Positions 8,753 to 16,383 are shown, counted from the stretch's first letter. The stretch is 26,688 nt of DNA from Bacteroidota bacterium (GCA_023431285.1 JAEYXN010000151.1:1-26688); one strand, 5' to 3'. Program-made: numbers and translations. The notes: generated by a model not told the origin, from the letters alone.

Positions 8753-9547
8753 TACTTTAGGTGTAATATTCTGGTCGGGAATGCCACGTTTAAGACCGAT
8801 CGTAAACTTCATACCGCGCGAAAGCTCCTCTTTCACCATTGTCGCTCCTATCAGGTTCGCACGCTTAATAATGTTGGTTGCACCCATCCCACCGCCCGAA
8901 GGATTGGTATCAATCCTGCTGTAGGATGAACCATCGTCTTCCACCACGATCGTTAACGTATCCTGATCCCAATGCATCTGCACGATGATATTCCAGGCGC
9001 TGGAGTGTTTGATGGCATTCGTAAGCAGTTCCTGCACAATACGAAACAGGTTTAACTTCTGCTTATGCGTGATAGGAAAGGCGACACCACTTTGTACGAA
9101 ATGCAGATGAGTACCCTTATACGCATCAAGTTTCCGGCAAAGCTCCCGCAACGCAAAATCGAGATCAACCTGGTCAAGCATTTGAGGTGCGAGACTCCAT
9201 ATGTTATGACGGATCGACTCAATGACAAGGTTGAGGTTCTTTCTGATCTCAAGTAGCCGTGCTTCTCCGTGCGGACTTAATGACGATGATTCGCGGAGCA
9301 CTAATTCCAGGTCGAGGTGAATGACGCTAAGAAGAGTACCCAACTCATCGTGAAGCTCACTTGCAATCCGGTTACGCTCCGTCTCAATGATTTCCGTGAG
9401 CCGCGAAAAAGGTATCGAATCCGGATCGGGCTGAGGTGGAACAACTTCCTCCCGTGACACCTTCGGCGCTTTGACGAACTGGTAAACCACGAACGCCATA
9501 ACCGCAACGGTAACAACCACCCAGATATAATCGTATAAATAACTCAT
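8750..9547 (-). CDS. Sensor histidine kinase, HisKA_3/NarX-LiaS type
   Basis: Membrane-anchored histidine kinase of 265 aa. One N-terminal transmembrane helix (about 8-25) is followed by a Pro-rich linker and the dimerisation/phosphotransfer domain with phospho-acceptor His66 in RIASELHDELG, the HisKA_3 signature. The HATPase_c domain carries the N box (RIVQELLTNAIKHS) and the glycine-rich ATP lid (VEDDGSS... GGGMGATNI). No periplasmic or PAS sensor domain is visible, so it probably senses through the membrane segment or a partner. It is convergent with a NarL-type response regulator and divergent from the L,D-transpeptidase-like gene, only 21 nt separating the two start codons. An AGGGG element precedes its ATG. 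Confidence 0.92.
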   Translation of the reverse strand: MSYLYDYIWVVVTVAVMAFVVYQFVKAPKVSREEVVPPQPDPDSIPFSRLTEIIETERNRIASELHDELGTLLSVIHLDLELVLRESSSLSPHGEARLLEIRKNLNLVIESIRHNIWSLAPQMLDQVDLDFALRELCRKLDAYKGTHLHFVQSGVAFPITHKQKLNLFRIVQELLTNAIKHSSAWNIIVQMHWDQDTLTIVVEDDGSSYSRIDTNPSGGGMGATNIIKRANLIGATMVKEELSRGMKFTIGLKRGIPDQNITPKV

Positions 9548-9568
9548 CGCCCCTGACCCAAAGAGGTT

Positions 9569-10303
9569 ATGAAACTATTCATCTTTGTCATTTGCTTCCT
9601 TATGCCTTTGCAGGAAACGTTCAAGCAGAAACAGCTGAAATTCATTCGCGTCAAAGATGCGTATAGTGAAAAGGAAAATACAGTAAAAAAATATTTTCTT
9701 CTCAAAAACCTGAATTATCAGGGGTACAACTTGTACCTGCGGGCCTTTAAGCAGGAAAGAATCCTCGAAGTGTGGGTCAAAGAAGCTGCTTCAAAACAAT
9801 ACTCCCTCCTCACACAATATGATTTCTGCTCATCTTCTGGTGTGCCCGGACCAAAACGCCGCGAAGGTGACGGACAGATCCCGGAAGGTTTCTATCACAT
9901 CAATCATTTCAACCCTGTAAGCAATTTTCATCTATCACTCGGTATAAACTATCCCAATAAATCCGACAAGCTTCTCAGCGATCCTGATGCTCCCGGTAGT
10001 GCAATCTATATCCACGGAAACTGTGTAACGATCGGTTGTATCCCTGTCACTGACGACAAGATTAAAGAATTGTATATCCTGGCCGTTGAAGCACGAAATA
10101 ATGGGCAGCAAAATATCCCCGTACATATCTTCCCGGCAAAAATGAACACCCGAGAATTTGCAGATCTTCAGCAGAAGCACATTTCCAATACAGGGCTCCT
10201 AGCATTCTGGAATAACCTACAACCAGGGTTCCAACGATTCGAGGAAAGTAAAGAGATTCCCCAGGTCGGTGTGGACGAAAAAGGAATATATACCTTCCGG
10301 TGA
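9569..10303 (+). CDS. YafK-like L,D-transpeptidase-family protein
   Basis: Exported protein (244 aa) of the YkuD/L,D-transpeptidase fold, closest in pattern to the YafK/DpaA branch. A signal peptide covers about 1-17. The catalytic segment is IYIHGNCVTIGCIPVTDD, with His149, Gly156 and Cys157 as the expected active-site residues; GQIPEGFYHI upstream is also typical. YafK-type enzymes act on the peptidoglycan stem peptide; E. coli DpaA hydrolyses the bond to Braun lipoprotein, but Bacteroidota lack that lipoprotein, so the substrate here is uncertain. An AGAGG ribosome-binding site precedes the ATG at 9569. Only 21 nt separates it from the divergent kinase start, so the promoters must overlap coding sequence. 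Confidence 0.85.
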   Translation: MKLFIFVICFLMPLQETFKQKQLKFIRVKDAYSEKENTVKKYFLLKNLNYQGYNLYLRAFKQERILEVWVKEAASKQYSLLTQYDFCSSSGVPGPKRREGDGQIPEGFYHINHFNPVSNFHLSLGINYPNKSDKLLSDPDAPGSAIYIHGNCVTIGCIPVTDDKIKELYILAVEARNNGQQNIPVHIFPAKMNTREFADLQQKHISNTGLLAFWNNLQPGFQRFEESKEIPQVGVDEKGIYTFR

Positions 10304-10311
10304 TAGAGATC

Positions 10312-10348
10312 AAAAAAAAGAAGGCCACCGTTTTGTGAACAGCGACCT
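10312..10348 (-). terminator. Rho-independent terminator of the aromatic operon
   Basis: On the minus strand the arms AGGTCGCTGTT (10348-10338) and AACGGTGGCCT (10332-10322) pair over 11 positions, three of them G-U wobbles, around the loop CACAA. They are followed by a T-rich tail of eight T residues interrupted by one C (10321-10312). The wobble pairs become A-C mismatches in plus-strand RNA, so it should work only for the leftward operon. It starts 27 nt after the DAHP synthase stop codon. Confidence 0.8.
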
Positions 10349-10375
10349 CCCAAATCTTTAAAACGAAAGTGAGTA

Positions 10376-11479
10376 CTAAACTCTTTCTTCTACTTTGTTC
10401 ATCACTTTTGTCTGAATCTGTATCGACTCTTCATGGATCAGTTTCAAAAGATCTGTCGTGAACTCAGCGCTAAGGCCCATCGCCTTGCCCAGTGCTACGC
10501 GGGTCTGAATGATTTCTTCCCAGCGCGTTACCTGCAGAATAGTTACATTGTTTTCCTTCTTATACTGACCGATCTTTTCTGAGATCTTCATCCTCTGTGA
10601 AAACTTCTGCATGATCTCATCATCAAGATGGTCAATCTGCTCGCGGAGAATGCTGAGCGTATCTTTAAACGTCTTGCTGTCAGATGACGGAGTTCTTACC
10701 ACAAGGCCTTCAACGATCTTGCCAAGGACAGCAGGAGTTACCTGTTGTTTGGCATCGCTCCATGCAGCATCAGGATTGATATGGCTTTCAATCATTACAC
10801 CTGCCATGTCAAGATCCAGTGCCTTCTGCGCGATCAGGGCAATCAGGTCACGGTTTCCTGCGATGTGACTTGGATCGCAAATGATATCCAACTCAGGAAT
10901 ACGGGTCTTAAGCTCGATGCCCATGTCCCACATCGGCGCATTACGGAACGGGCCTTTCTCGAATGATGAGAACCCACGATGAATAGCAGCAAGCTTCGTG
11001 ATACCTGCTTTGTTAAGTCTTTCAAGCGCACCAATCCAGAGCTCGAGATCAGGGTTGATCGGGTTCTTGACCATTACAGGGATATCAACACCCTTGAGAG
11101 CATCAGCAACTTCCTGAACAGAGAACGGATTCACTGTTGTTCTTGCGCCAACCCAAAGAATATCCACCCCTTCTTTTAGGCACGCTTCCACGTGTGCGGC
11201 GTTGGCAACCTCTGTAGTGACGGGCAGGCCAGTTTCCTTCTTGGCCTGAATAAGCCACTTCAATCCTTCAGCCCCGGAACCTTCATATTGTCCCGGACGG
11301 GTTCTTGGTTTCCATATCCCGGCGCGTAATGCGTGTACCTTTCCCGTTGCAGCAAGTTGTTTTGCCGTCATGATAGTCTGTTCCTCGGTCTCCGCACTAC
11401 ACGGACCGCTGATGATGATTGGCTTGCTCGCCGTAGGAAGCCAGGATGAAATTGATTCGAGTTGCAATGCCTTTTTCAT
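10376..11479 (-). CDS. Bifunctional DAHP synthase - chorismate mutase
   Basis: Fusion of the first shikimate-pathway enzyme with chorismate mutase (367 aa). Residues about 1-262 are a type I-beta (KDO8P-synthase-like) DAHP synthase, which condenses phosphoenolpyruvate with erythrose 4-phosphate. Visible motifs are IISGPCSAE, GIWKPRTRPGQYEG, VKNPINPD, HRGFSS and CDPSHIAG. After a short linker, about 270-362 is an AroQ-type all-helical chorismate mutase (SILREQIDHLDDEIMQKFSQ, then KISEKIGQYKKE). This domain order is known in Bacteroidota, where the mutase also takes part in allosteric control of the synthase. It is the last gene of the operon, 25 nt after tyrA, and is followed by a terminator. 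Chorismate made by other shikimate enzymes would return here as prephenate for pheA and tyrA. Confidence 0.95.
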   Translation of the reverse strand: MKKALQLESISSWLPTASKPIIISGPCSAETEEQTIMTAKQLAATGKVHALRAGIWKPRTRPGQYEGSGAEGLKWLIQAKKETGLPVTTEVANAAHVEACLKEGVDILWVGARTTVNPFSVQEVADALKGVDIPVMVKNPINPDLELWIGALERLNKAGITKLAAIHRGFSSFEKGPFRNAPMWDMGIELKTRIPELDIICDPSHIAGNRDLIALIAQKALDLDMAGVMIESHINPDAAWSDAKQQVTPAVLGKIVEGLVVRTPSSDSKTFKDTLSILREQIDHLDDEIMQKFSQRMKISEKIGQYKKENNVTILQVTRWEEIIQTRVALGKAMGLSAEFTTDLLKLIHEESIQIQTKVMNKVEERV

Positions 11480-11504
11480 GATATAATATACGTTTAAAGA
11501 TTTG

Positions 11505-12401
11505 TTACTTATCCGTTGACGAAGGCTCCGCCTCTGCCTTTCGTTGTTTTAGTTCTATTCCTTCCAATACACGTCTGATCTCATTTGCACCGGACATGAT
11601 TCTATGAAGCTCTTTCGTGTCCCGCTTCAGCAAATGATAGTGGAAACGCTGCAAATGCATGATATACTCCTGAAGCGCCTGGCTGAGATATTCAAGGTTC
11701 TGCTCAAATATCGGAGCCCACATAGCAGGGGAACTCTTCGCCAGACGAACCGTCGAAGCGAAACCACTTCCCGCCAGTGCGAAAATATTTTCTTCGTCCT
11801 TTTCAATATCCAGAACGGTCTGCCCAAGCAGGAACGAGCTTACGTGCGATAAATGCGAAACATAAGCGACATGCTTGTCGTGCTCCTCTGCCTCCATGAA
11901 GATGGTCGACATACCCAAAGCTTCCATCACTTTCACAGCAGTGTCCAGCGCTTCCTTCGACGACCGGTCGCGCTCACAGATGATGTTCGTCTTGTTCCTG
12001 AACAACCCTGAGAAGGCAGCGTCAGGCCCTGAATTCTCCGTTCCCGCGATAGGATGCGAAGCAACAAATGATGCACGTCGTGGATGATTTGCAACAGCCT
12101 TGCAAATCGATGCTTTCGTAGAACCCGCATCAATGACAATCCCGTTAGCCGGAAGAAGATCCAGTATCGATGTTATGATCTTCGACAACGCATTTACCGG
12201 GATGGCAACAATAACAACATCAGAAACAGGCACCGCCTCCTCCATCGTTGCAATTGAATCAACCAGTCCACGCTGCAGAGCGCGTGCACCATTCGCAGGG
12301 TCACTATCCACTCCATAAAGAACTGTGGCAACGCCGGCAGCACGCAGATCAATAGCCATCGATCCTCCTATCAAGCCCAGTCCTATTATGGTGGTTTTCA
12401 T
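11505..12401 (-). CDS. tyrA: Prephenate dehydrogenase
   Basis: NAD(P)-dependent oxidative decarboxylation of prephenate to 4-hydroxyphenylpyruvate, the tyrosine branch (298 aa). The N-terminal Rossmann fold has the dinucleotide motif GLGLIGGS (7-14). The catalytic region is ASHPIAGTENSGPDAAFSGL, and the C-terminal part is the helical TyrA dimerisation domain containing HVAYVSHLSHVSSF. No ACT or chorismate mutase domain is attached; the mutase is instead fused to the DAHP synthase downstream. It starts 3 nt after the aminotransferase stop and is third in the operon. Confidence 0.94.
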   Translation of the reverse strand: MKTTIIGLGLIGGSMAIDLRAAGVATVLYGVDSDPANGARALQRGLVDSIATMEEAVPVSDVVIVAIPVNALSKIITSILDLLPANGIVIDAGSTKASICKAVANHPRRASFVASHPIAGTENSGPDAAFSGLFRNKTNIICERDRSSKEALDTAVKVMEALGMSTIFMEAEEHDKHVAYVSHLSHVSSFLLGQTVLDIEKDEENIFALAGSGFASTVRLAKSSPAMWAPIFEQNLEYLSQALQEYIMHLQRFHYHLLKRDTKELHRIMSGANEIRRVLEGIELKQRKAEAEPSSTDK

Positions 12402-12404
12402 AAC

Positions 12405-13610
12405 CTATATTTTAACAGTAGCCTTAGCGTTGTTGTTCTTCTTCTCAGTAGTGAATGATTCAATCCGTTCCTTTGCTTTGTTCAAAAGTTCCACAGTGCA
12501 ACAGAGTGAGATACGGATATATCGTTTCCCTGCATCACCGAAAATAAATCCGGGAGTAATAAACACCTTGGTGCCATAAAGGATCTCATCGATCCACTTT
12601 TCAACATCGGTAACATGATCAGGCGCTTTTGCCCAGACAAACAGTCCTGATTGATTACGACGCACCGCGCATCCAAGAAGTTCAAGGATCCCGCAGGCGA
12701 CAACTTTTCGTTCAGCGTACACCCGATTCACGTCAGCGAACCATTCCTTCCCGTTGCCAAGGGCTTGCGTCGCGGCATGCTGTAACCCGAGAAACATTCC
12801 CGAGTCCATATTGCTCTTTACTTTCAAAACAGAGTCAATGAAGTCCTTCTTCCCTGCTACCCATCCGAGACGCCATCCCGCCATGTTGTGAGACTTGCTC
12901 AGAGAGTTCAATTCCAGCGCAACATCCTCTGCTCCTTCAATGGACAGGATACTCATTGGAGTTTCGTTCAGAATAAGACTATAGGGATTATCGTTCACAA
13001 TAAGGAAGTTGTTCTTCCTCGCGAGATCGACAAGTTCCTTCATCTCCGCGCGTGACGCGACCTTTCCCGTAGGCATGTGCGGATAGTTAATCCACATCAA
13101 CTTTACTTTACTGAGATCAGACTTTCTGAGTTCTTCAATGTCCACCGCCCAGTCAAGATCTTCCCGAAGGTTGTAGGGTCGCAGCTTTGCTCCCACCAGG
13201 TTCGCGACAGATGAGTAAGTTGGATAGCCCGGATTCGGAATGAGTACTTCATCACCTTCATCGACAAATGCCATCGCTATATGCATGATGCCTTCCTTGG
13301 AACCCATCAATGGAAGGATCTCCGTTTCCGTATCAAGATTCACACCGTAGATGGTAGAATAAAAGCCCGCTATCGCCTTGCGGAAGGCAGGGATTCCTTT
13401 GTAACTCTGGTATCCGTGGTTCGCAGGGCTCTTAGCCGAATCAATAAGCGCATCTATCGCCGCGCTGGAAGGCGCCATGTCCGGGCTTCCAATTCCAAGA
13501 TTGATTACCCGGAGCTCCGGTGAATCCAGCGAACGAACTTCAGCAAGCTTTCTGCTGAAATAATACTCTTCGACGTTTGCGATCCTCTTTGCGGTTTTGA
13601 TAGTAATCAT
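12405..13610 (-). CDS. Class I/II PLP aminotransferase, probably aromatic
   Basis: Pyridoxal-phosphate aminotransferase of fold type I (401 aa). The PLP-binding lysine is Lys239 in LNSLSKSHNMAGWRLGW, and NLGIGSPDMAP near the N-terminus and YPHMPTGKVAS are typical of the family. It resembles aspartate/LL-diaminopimelate-type aminotransferases. Its place between pheA and tyrA suggests it converts phenylpyruvate and 4-hydroxyphenylpyruvate to Phe and Tyr, but substrate cannot be proved from motifs, and action on prephenate to give arogenate is an alternative. I chose the ATG at 13610, 8 nt after the pheA stop with a GGGA just before; a GTG at 13619 overlapping the pheA TAG by one base is also possible. 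Confidence 0.88.
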   Translation of the reverse strand: MITIKTAKRIANVEEYYFSRKLAEVRSLDSPELRVINLGIGSPDMAPSSAAIDALIDSAKSPANHGYQSYKGIPAFRKAIAGFYSTIYGVNLDTETEILPLMGSKEGIMHIAMAFVDEGDEVLIPNPGYPTYSSVANLVGAKLRPYNLREDLDWAVDIEELRKSDLSKVKLMWINYPHMPTGKVASRAEMKELVDLARKNNFLIVNDNPYSLILNETPMSILSIEGAEDVALELNSLSKSHNMAGWRLGWVAGKKDFIDSVLKVKSNMDSGMFLGLQHAATQALGNGKEWFADVNRVYAERKVVACGILELLGCAVRRNQSGLFVWAKAPDHVTDVEKWIDEILYGTKVFITPGFIFGDAGKRYIRISLCCTVELLNKAKERIESFTTEKKNNNAKATVKI

Positions 13611-13618
13611 AGTTCCCA

Positions 13619-14461
13619 CTATTTGTATTCGATCTTCGCCTTTTTGTATTCACCAAATATGTTGAGGTTCTTCACCTGCCGGAGCACCTGCCGCATCGCG
13701 TCATCATATTGCTTCCGGCGTTTCCATTCAACATCTACGTGTATTGAGTATTCGCTGGGCTTCCCGATGATTGGAATAGACTGGATCTTGGTAAGGTTAA
13801 GATTGTTGGTCTTGAAGGTCATCAGCGCATCAGCGAGACTCCCTGCTTCATTGGCCACTTCGAAGCTCAAAGAAGCTTTATTCCCTTCAATCTTTTCGTC
13901 GCTCTTCTTGGTAAGCACCAGGAAGCGAGTGAAGTTCTTCTTATGTGTCTCAATCCTCTTCTCAAGAATCTGCAGTTTATATTTCTTTGCCGCGTATTCA
14001 TTTGCGATCGCAGCAGTAGTCTTCAGATTGAACTCACGCACACGACGGGCTGAGAGCGCGGTGTCATCGCTTTCGCGGATCTCTACACCATTCAGACCCT
14101 GGAGAAACTCCGCACATTGACGTATAGCCATTGGGTGAGATTCAATCGTTTTGATCTGGTCGATCTTTGCTCCCGGCAATGTCAGAAGATGCATATGGAT
14201 CGGAAGGTACAGCTCTCCTACTATGTTGAAATGGTAAGACTGCAGAAGGAAATAGTTCGGAAGGATACTCCCTGCAATTGAATTTTCTATTGCCATTACA
14301 GCGTAGTCAGCGAATCCATTCTTCAGACTTTCACACAACTGGTGGAAAGTAAGACATTCTACAGTGTCGATCGGCCCGGGAAAATAGGAAAGCGCTGCTA
14401 CTTCATGGAAACTGGTGGAGATTCCCTGGATTGCAACTCGTAATTTTTTCTTCTTTGCCAT
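13619..14461 (-). CDS. pheA: Prephenate dehydratase with ACT domain
   Basis: Converts prephenate to phenylpyruvate (280 aa), the phenylalanine branch. The catalytic domain (about 6-185) carries MAIENSIAGSI and the conserved TRF motif Thr178-Arg179-Phe180. The C-terminal ACT domain (about 195-272; NEAGSLADAL, then QSIPIIGKPSEYSIHVDV) is the usual site of phenylalanine feedback inhibition. No chorismate mutase is fused, consistent with that activity being in the DAHP synthase protein. It is the first structural gene of the operon and is preceded by a leader peptide and an attenuator-like terminator, with 32 nt between the end of the T tract and this ATG. Control is therefore likely at both transcription and enzyme level. 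Confidence 0.95.
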   Translation of the reverse strand: MAKKKKLRVAIQGISTSFHEVAALSYFPGPIDTVECLTFHQLCESLKNGFADYAVMAIENSIAGSILPNYFLLQSYHFNIVGELYLPIHMHLLTLPGAKIDQIKTIESHPMAIRQCAEFLQGLNGVEIRESDDTALSARRVREFNLKTTAAIANEYAAKKYKLQILEKRIETHKKNFTRFLVLTKKSDEKIEGNKASLSFEVANEAGSLADALMTFKTNNLNLTKIQSIPIIGKPSEYSIHVDVEWKRRKQYDDAMRQVLRQVKNLNIFGEYKKAKIEYK

Positions 14462-14493
14462 GTCTGTTTGAACCTGATCTTAAAAAGGAGAGT

Positions 14494-14524
14494 AAAAAAA
14501 AAGTCCCCCGGTTTCGGGGGACCT
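14494..14524 (-). terminator. Attenuator terminator upstream of pheA
   Basis: On the minus strand GTCCCCCG (14522-14515) and CGGGGGAC (14510-14503) form an eight-pair GC stem with loop AAAC, extended by a G-U and an A-U pair at the base, followed at once by nine T residues (14502-14494). It lies between the leader peptide and pheA, so it must be conditional or the operon would be off. Its 5' arm is shared with the antiterminator pairing. Confidence 0.88.
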
Positions 14525-14573
14525 CTTGAGCTTATTGTGATCTTCTTTTACAACACACCACTCTTAAAGTCCC
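14518..14573 (-). promoter_or_regulatory. Predicted antiterminator pairing of the phe/tyr leader
   Basis: GGGACTTTAAGAG (14573-14561), which contains the leader-peptide stop codon, can pair with CTCAAGAGGTCCC (14530-14518), which contains most of the 5' arm of the terminator. The pairing is eight pairs, two of them G-U, an A-A/A-A internal loop, then three pairs. It excludes the terminator hairpin. A ribosome stalled on the Phe/Tyr codons (14614-14585) would leave it free to form; a ribosome at the stop codon would cover its 5' arm. This is inference from base pairing. Confidence 0.65.
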
Positions 14574-14629
14574 ACCCGGGATTTAAAAAAGAAGTAGTAA
14601 TAAAAGTAAAAGAAGCTGCGAACTCTCAT
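14564..14629 (-). CDS. Phe/Tyr-rich attenuator leader peptide
   Basis: A 21-residue reading frame, ATG at 14629 to TAA at 14566-14564. Residues 6-15 are ten consecutive aromatic residues, FFYFYYYFFF (six Phe, four Tyr), preceded by MRVRS and followed by KSRVGL. Such a run in a short frame between a promoter and a terminator upstream of pheA is the signature of ribosome-mediated attenuation, as in enteric pheL, though no homology to pheL is claimed. An in-frame TAA lies two codons before the ATG, so the frame cannot extend usefully upstream. No strong Shine-Dalgarno sequence is visible, which is common in Bacteroidota. Slow translation of the aromatic codons when Phe-tRNA or Tyr-tRNA is scarce would favour the antiterminator and allow transcription into pheA. 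Confidence 0.88.
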   Translation of the reverse strand: MRVRSFFYFYYYFFFKSRVGL

Positions 14630-14648
14630 TGTCAGTTATTCAAGTTTT

Positions 14649-14680
14649 CAAAGATAAAGCCATTTTACAGTGTTCTGCAA
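14649..14680 (-). promoter_or_regulatory. Predicted promoter of the aromatic operon
   Basis: On the minus strand TTG (14680-14678), a 21-nt spacer and TATCTTTG (14656-14649) match the Bacteroidota promoter pattern TTG-N17..23-TAnnTTTG exactly. Transcription would start near 14642, 13 nt before the leader-peptide ATG. Confidence 0.7.
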
Positions 14681-14723
14681 GAGAGCAAAAAATCTTTTTA
14701 GTATTTTTTTATGTAACTAATGA

Positions 14724-14753
14724 TTGTTAGTCAGTCAGTTAGAAGTAAACTTG
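14724..14753 (+). promoter_or_regulatory. Predicted promoter of the lipoprotein gene
   Basis: TTG (14724-14726), 19-nt spacer, TAAACTTG (14746-14753), one mismatch from TAnnTTTG. Transcription would start near 14760, which supports the ATG at 14771 over the one at 14720. It is divergent from the aromatic operon promoter. Confidence 0.45.
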
Positions 14754-14770
14754 CAACCAAATTGAAACGG

Positions 14771-15262
14771 ATGAATCGTCAACTGAAACCATCTCGCAGT
14801 ATAAGGATAACAGCCCGAACCCTGGCACTATTAGTATTTTCCATCACCATGCTTGGAGCCTGCCAAAAGAAACAGGCGGACGACGAATCATTGGGAACCC
14901 CCGCTGAATCTGAAAAAGTGACCGCATTAAGGAACGACGTCATCGCTGTGCACGATGAAGTAATGCCACTGATGTCCACCATCTACACTTTGAAGAATAG
15001 TCTGAAGGAAAACCTGAATACGCGACCAGAATTATCCGCTGTTCACAAAAAACAAATTGAAGAAACGATTGCCAGCCTGGACTCCGCAGACCGCGGGATG
15101 CGCGTATGGATGCGGGAATTCTCCAAACTTGAAACATCAGGGATGCCCGAAGATGAGGCAATCGCCGCACTGGAATCTGAAATGAAGAAAATTACGAAGG
15201 TCAAGGATGACATGTTGAGCTCTGTGGATAAAGCAGCAGAGCTGTACGCAGCAATTAAGTAA
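14771..15262 (+). CDS. Small helical lipoprotein of unknown function
   Basis: 163-aa predicted lipoprotein. Basic n-region, hydrophobic segment (ALLVFSITM) and lipobox LGAC, with Cys31 as the lipidation site. The mature part is almost wholly alpha-helical and charged, with patterns HDEVMPLMSTIYTLK and MRVWMREFSKLE, seen in small uncharacterised Bacteroidota lipoproteins sometimes labelled viral A-type inclusion protein (a name without functional meaning). An in-frame ATG at 14720 would add 17 residues, but the predicted promoter lies downstream of it and the shorter form gives a better signal peptide. It lies between the aromatic operon and gcvT; no functional link to either is evident. Confidence 0.75.
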   Translation: MNRQLKPSRSIRITARTLALLVFSITMLGACQKKQADDESLGTPAESEKVTALRNDVIAVHDEVMPLMSTIYTLKNSLKENLNTRPELSAVHKKQIEETIASLDSADRGMRVWMREFSKLETSGMPEDEAIAALESEMKKITKVKDDMLSSVDKAAELYAAIK

Positions 15263-15300
15263 AAAGAAGTTTGTTAAATCAATAATCTACACCCCCGAAT

Positions 15301-16383
15301 ATGGAATTAAAGTATGTCCCCCTCAATGATCTGCATGTGAACCTCGGAGCAAAGATGGTCCCCTTCGCCGGGTACAATATGCCGGTTCGTTATTCATCCG
15401 ATATCGAGGAACACATGACCGTTCGGAATGGCGTAGGTGTTTTCGACGTGTCGCACATGGGTGAGTTCATTGTGAAGGGTCCTCACGCGCTTGACCTCAT
15501 CCAGCGCGTGACCACCAACGATGCTTCCAAACTGGTCGATGGTCAGGCACAATACTCCTGCCTCCCAAACGAGACCGGTGGTATTGTCGATGATCTTATA
15601 ATTTACAAGATCAAAGACGAACATTATATGATTGTGGTCAACGCCTCAAACATCGAGAAGGACTGGACATGGATCCGCCGCTTTAATAATATGAACGCCG
15701 ACATGCAGAATATCTCTGATGACATCTGCCTGTTTGCCGTACAAGGACCTAAAGCGCTTCCTGCTTTGCAGAAGCTGACAAAGACGGATCTTTCTTCCAT
15801 CAAATATTACCACTTCGCCATCGGAGAATTCGCAGGCTCAAGAGATGTGGTGATGTCCAACACCGGATATACCGGCGCAGGTGGTTTTGAGGTGTACGTT
15901 AATCGCGCTGACGCTGAAAAAGTATGGCACGCCATCTTCGAGGCTGGTAAGGAGTTCGGCATTAAACCGATCGGACTTGGAGCCAGGGATACACTTCGAC
16001 TTGAAATGGGCTTCTGCCTCTATGGAAACGATATTGACGACACTACTTCGCCACTCGAAGGCGGACTCGGGTGGATTACTAAGTTCACTAAAGACTTCAC
16101 CAACGCTAAGGCTATCCAACAACAGAAGACTGATGGCGTCTCCCGCAAGCTGGTAGGCTTCAAGATGATTGACAAAGGTATCCCACGTCACGACTACCCG
16201 ATAAAGAACAGCGCGGGAGAAGTAATCGGAAAGGTCACCTCCGGAACAATGTCCCCCGTGCTGGGAGTGGGCATCGGCCTTGGCTATGTTTCCACCACCA
16301 ATAGTGTGCAAGATTCTGAGATCTTTATCGACATACGCGGGAGAGCCCTGAAAGCTCAGGTGACGAAGACTCCGTTTATCTGA
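15301..16383 (+). CDS. gcvT: Aminomethyltransferase, glycine cleavage T protein
   Basis: T protein of the glycine cleavage system (360 aa). It takes the aminomethyl group from the lipoyl H protein and passes the methylene to tetrahydrofolate, releasing ammonia. Conserved segments are MVPFAGYNMPVRY, GVFDVSHMGEF, the substrate-binding NTGYTGAGGFEVYV and GLGARDTLRLEMGFCLYGND, followed by the C-terminal barrel domain with GKVTSGTMSPVL. Length matches the family. The other gcv genes are not nearby. No glycine riboswitch is seen in the 38 nt upstream. comB follows 48 nt downstream on the same strand and may be cotranscribed. Confidence 0.96.
   Translation: MELKYVPLNDLHVNLGAKMVPFAGYNMPVRYSSDIEEHMTVRNGVGVFDVSHMGEFIVKGPHALDLIQRVTTNDASKLVDGQAQYSCLPNETGGIVDDLIIYKIKDEHYMIVVNASNIEKDWTWIRRFNNMNADMQNISDDICLFAVQGPKALPALQKLTKTDLSSIKYYHFAIGEFAGSRDVVMSNTGYTGAGGFEVYVNRADAEKVWHAIFEAGKEFGIKPIGLGARDTLRLEMGFCLYGNDIDDTTSPLEGGLGWITKFTKDFTNAKAIQQQKTDGVSRKLVGFKMIDKGIPRHDYPIKNSAGEVIGKVTSGTMSPVLGVGIGLGYVSTTNSVQDSEIFIDIRGRALKAQVTKTPFI

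Noticed and set aside
15263..15300. Glycine riboswitch upstream of gcvT
   Set aside because: Only 38 nt lie before the start and no riboswitch core is present.
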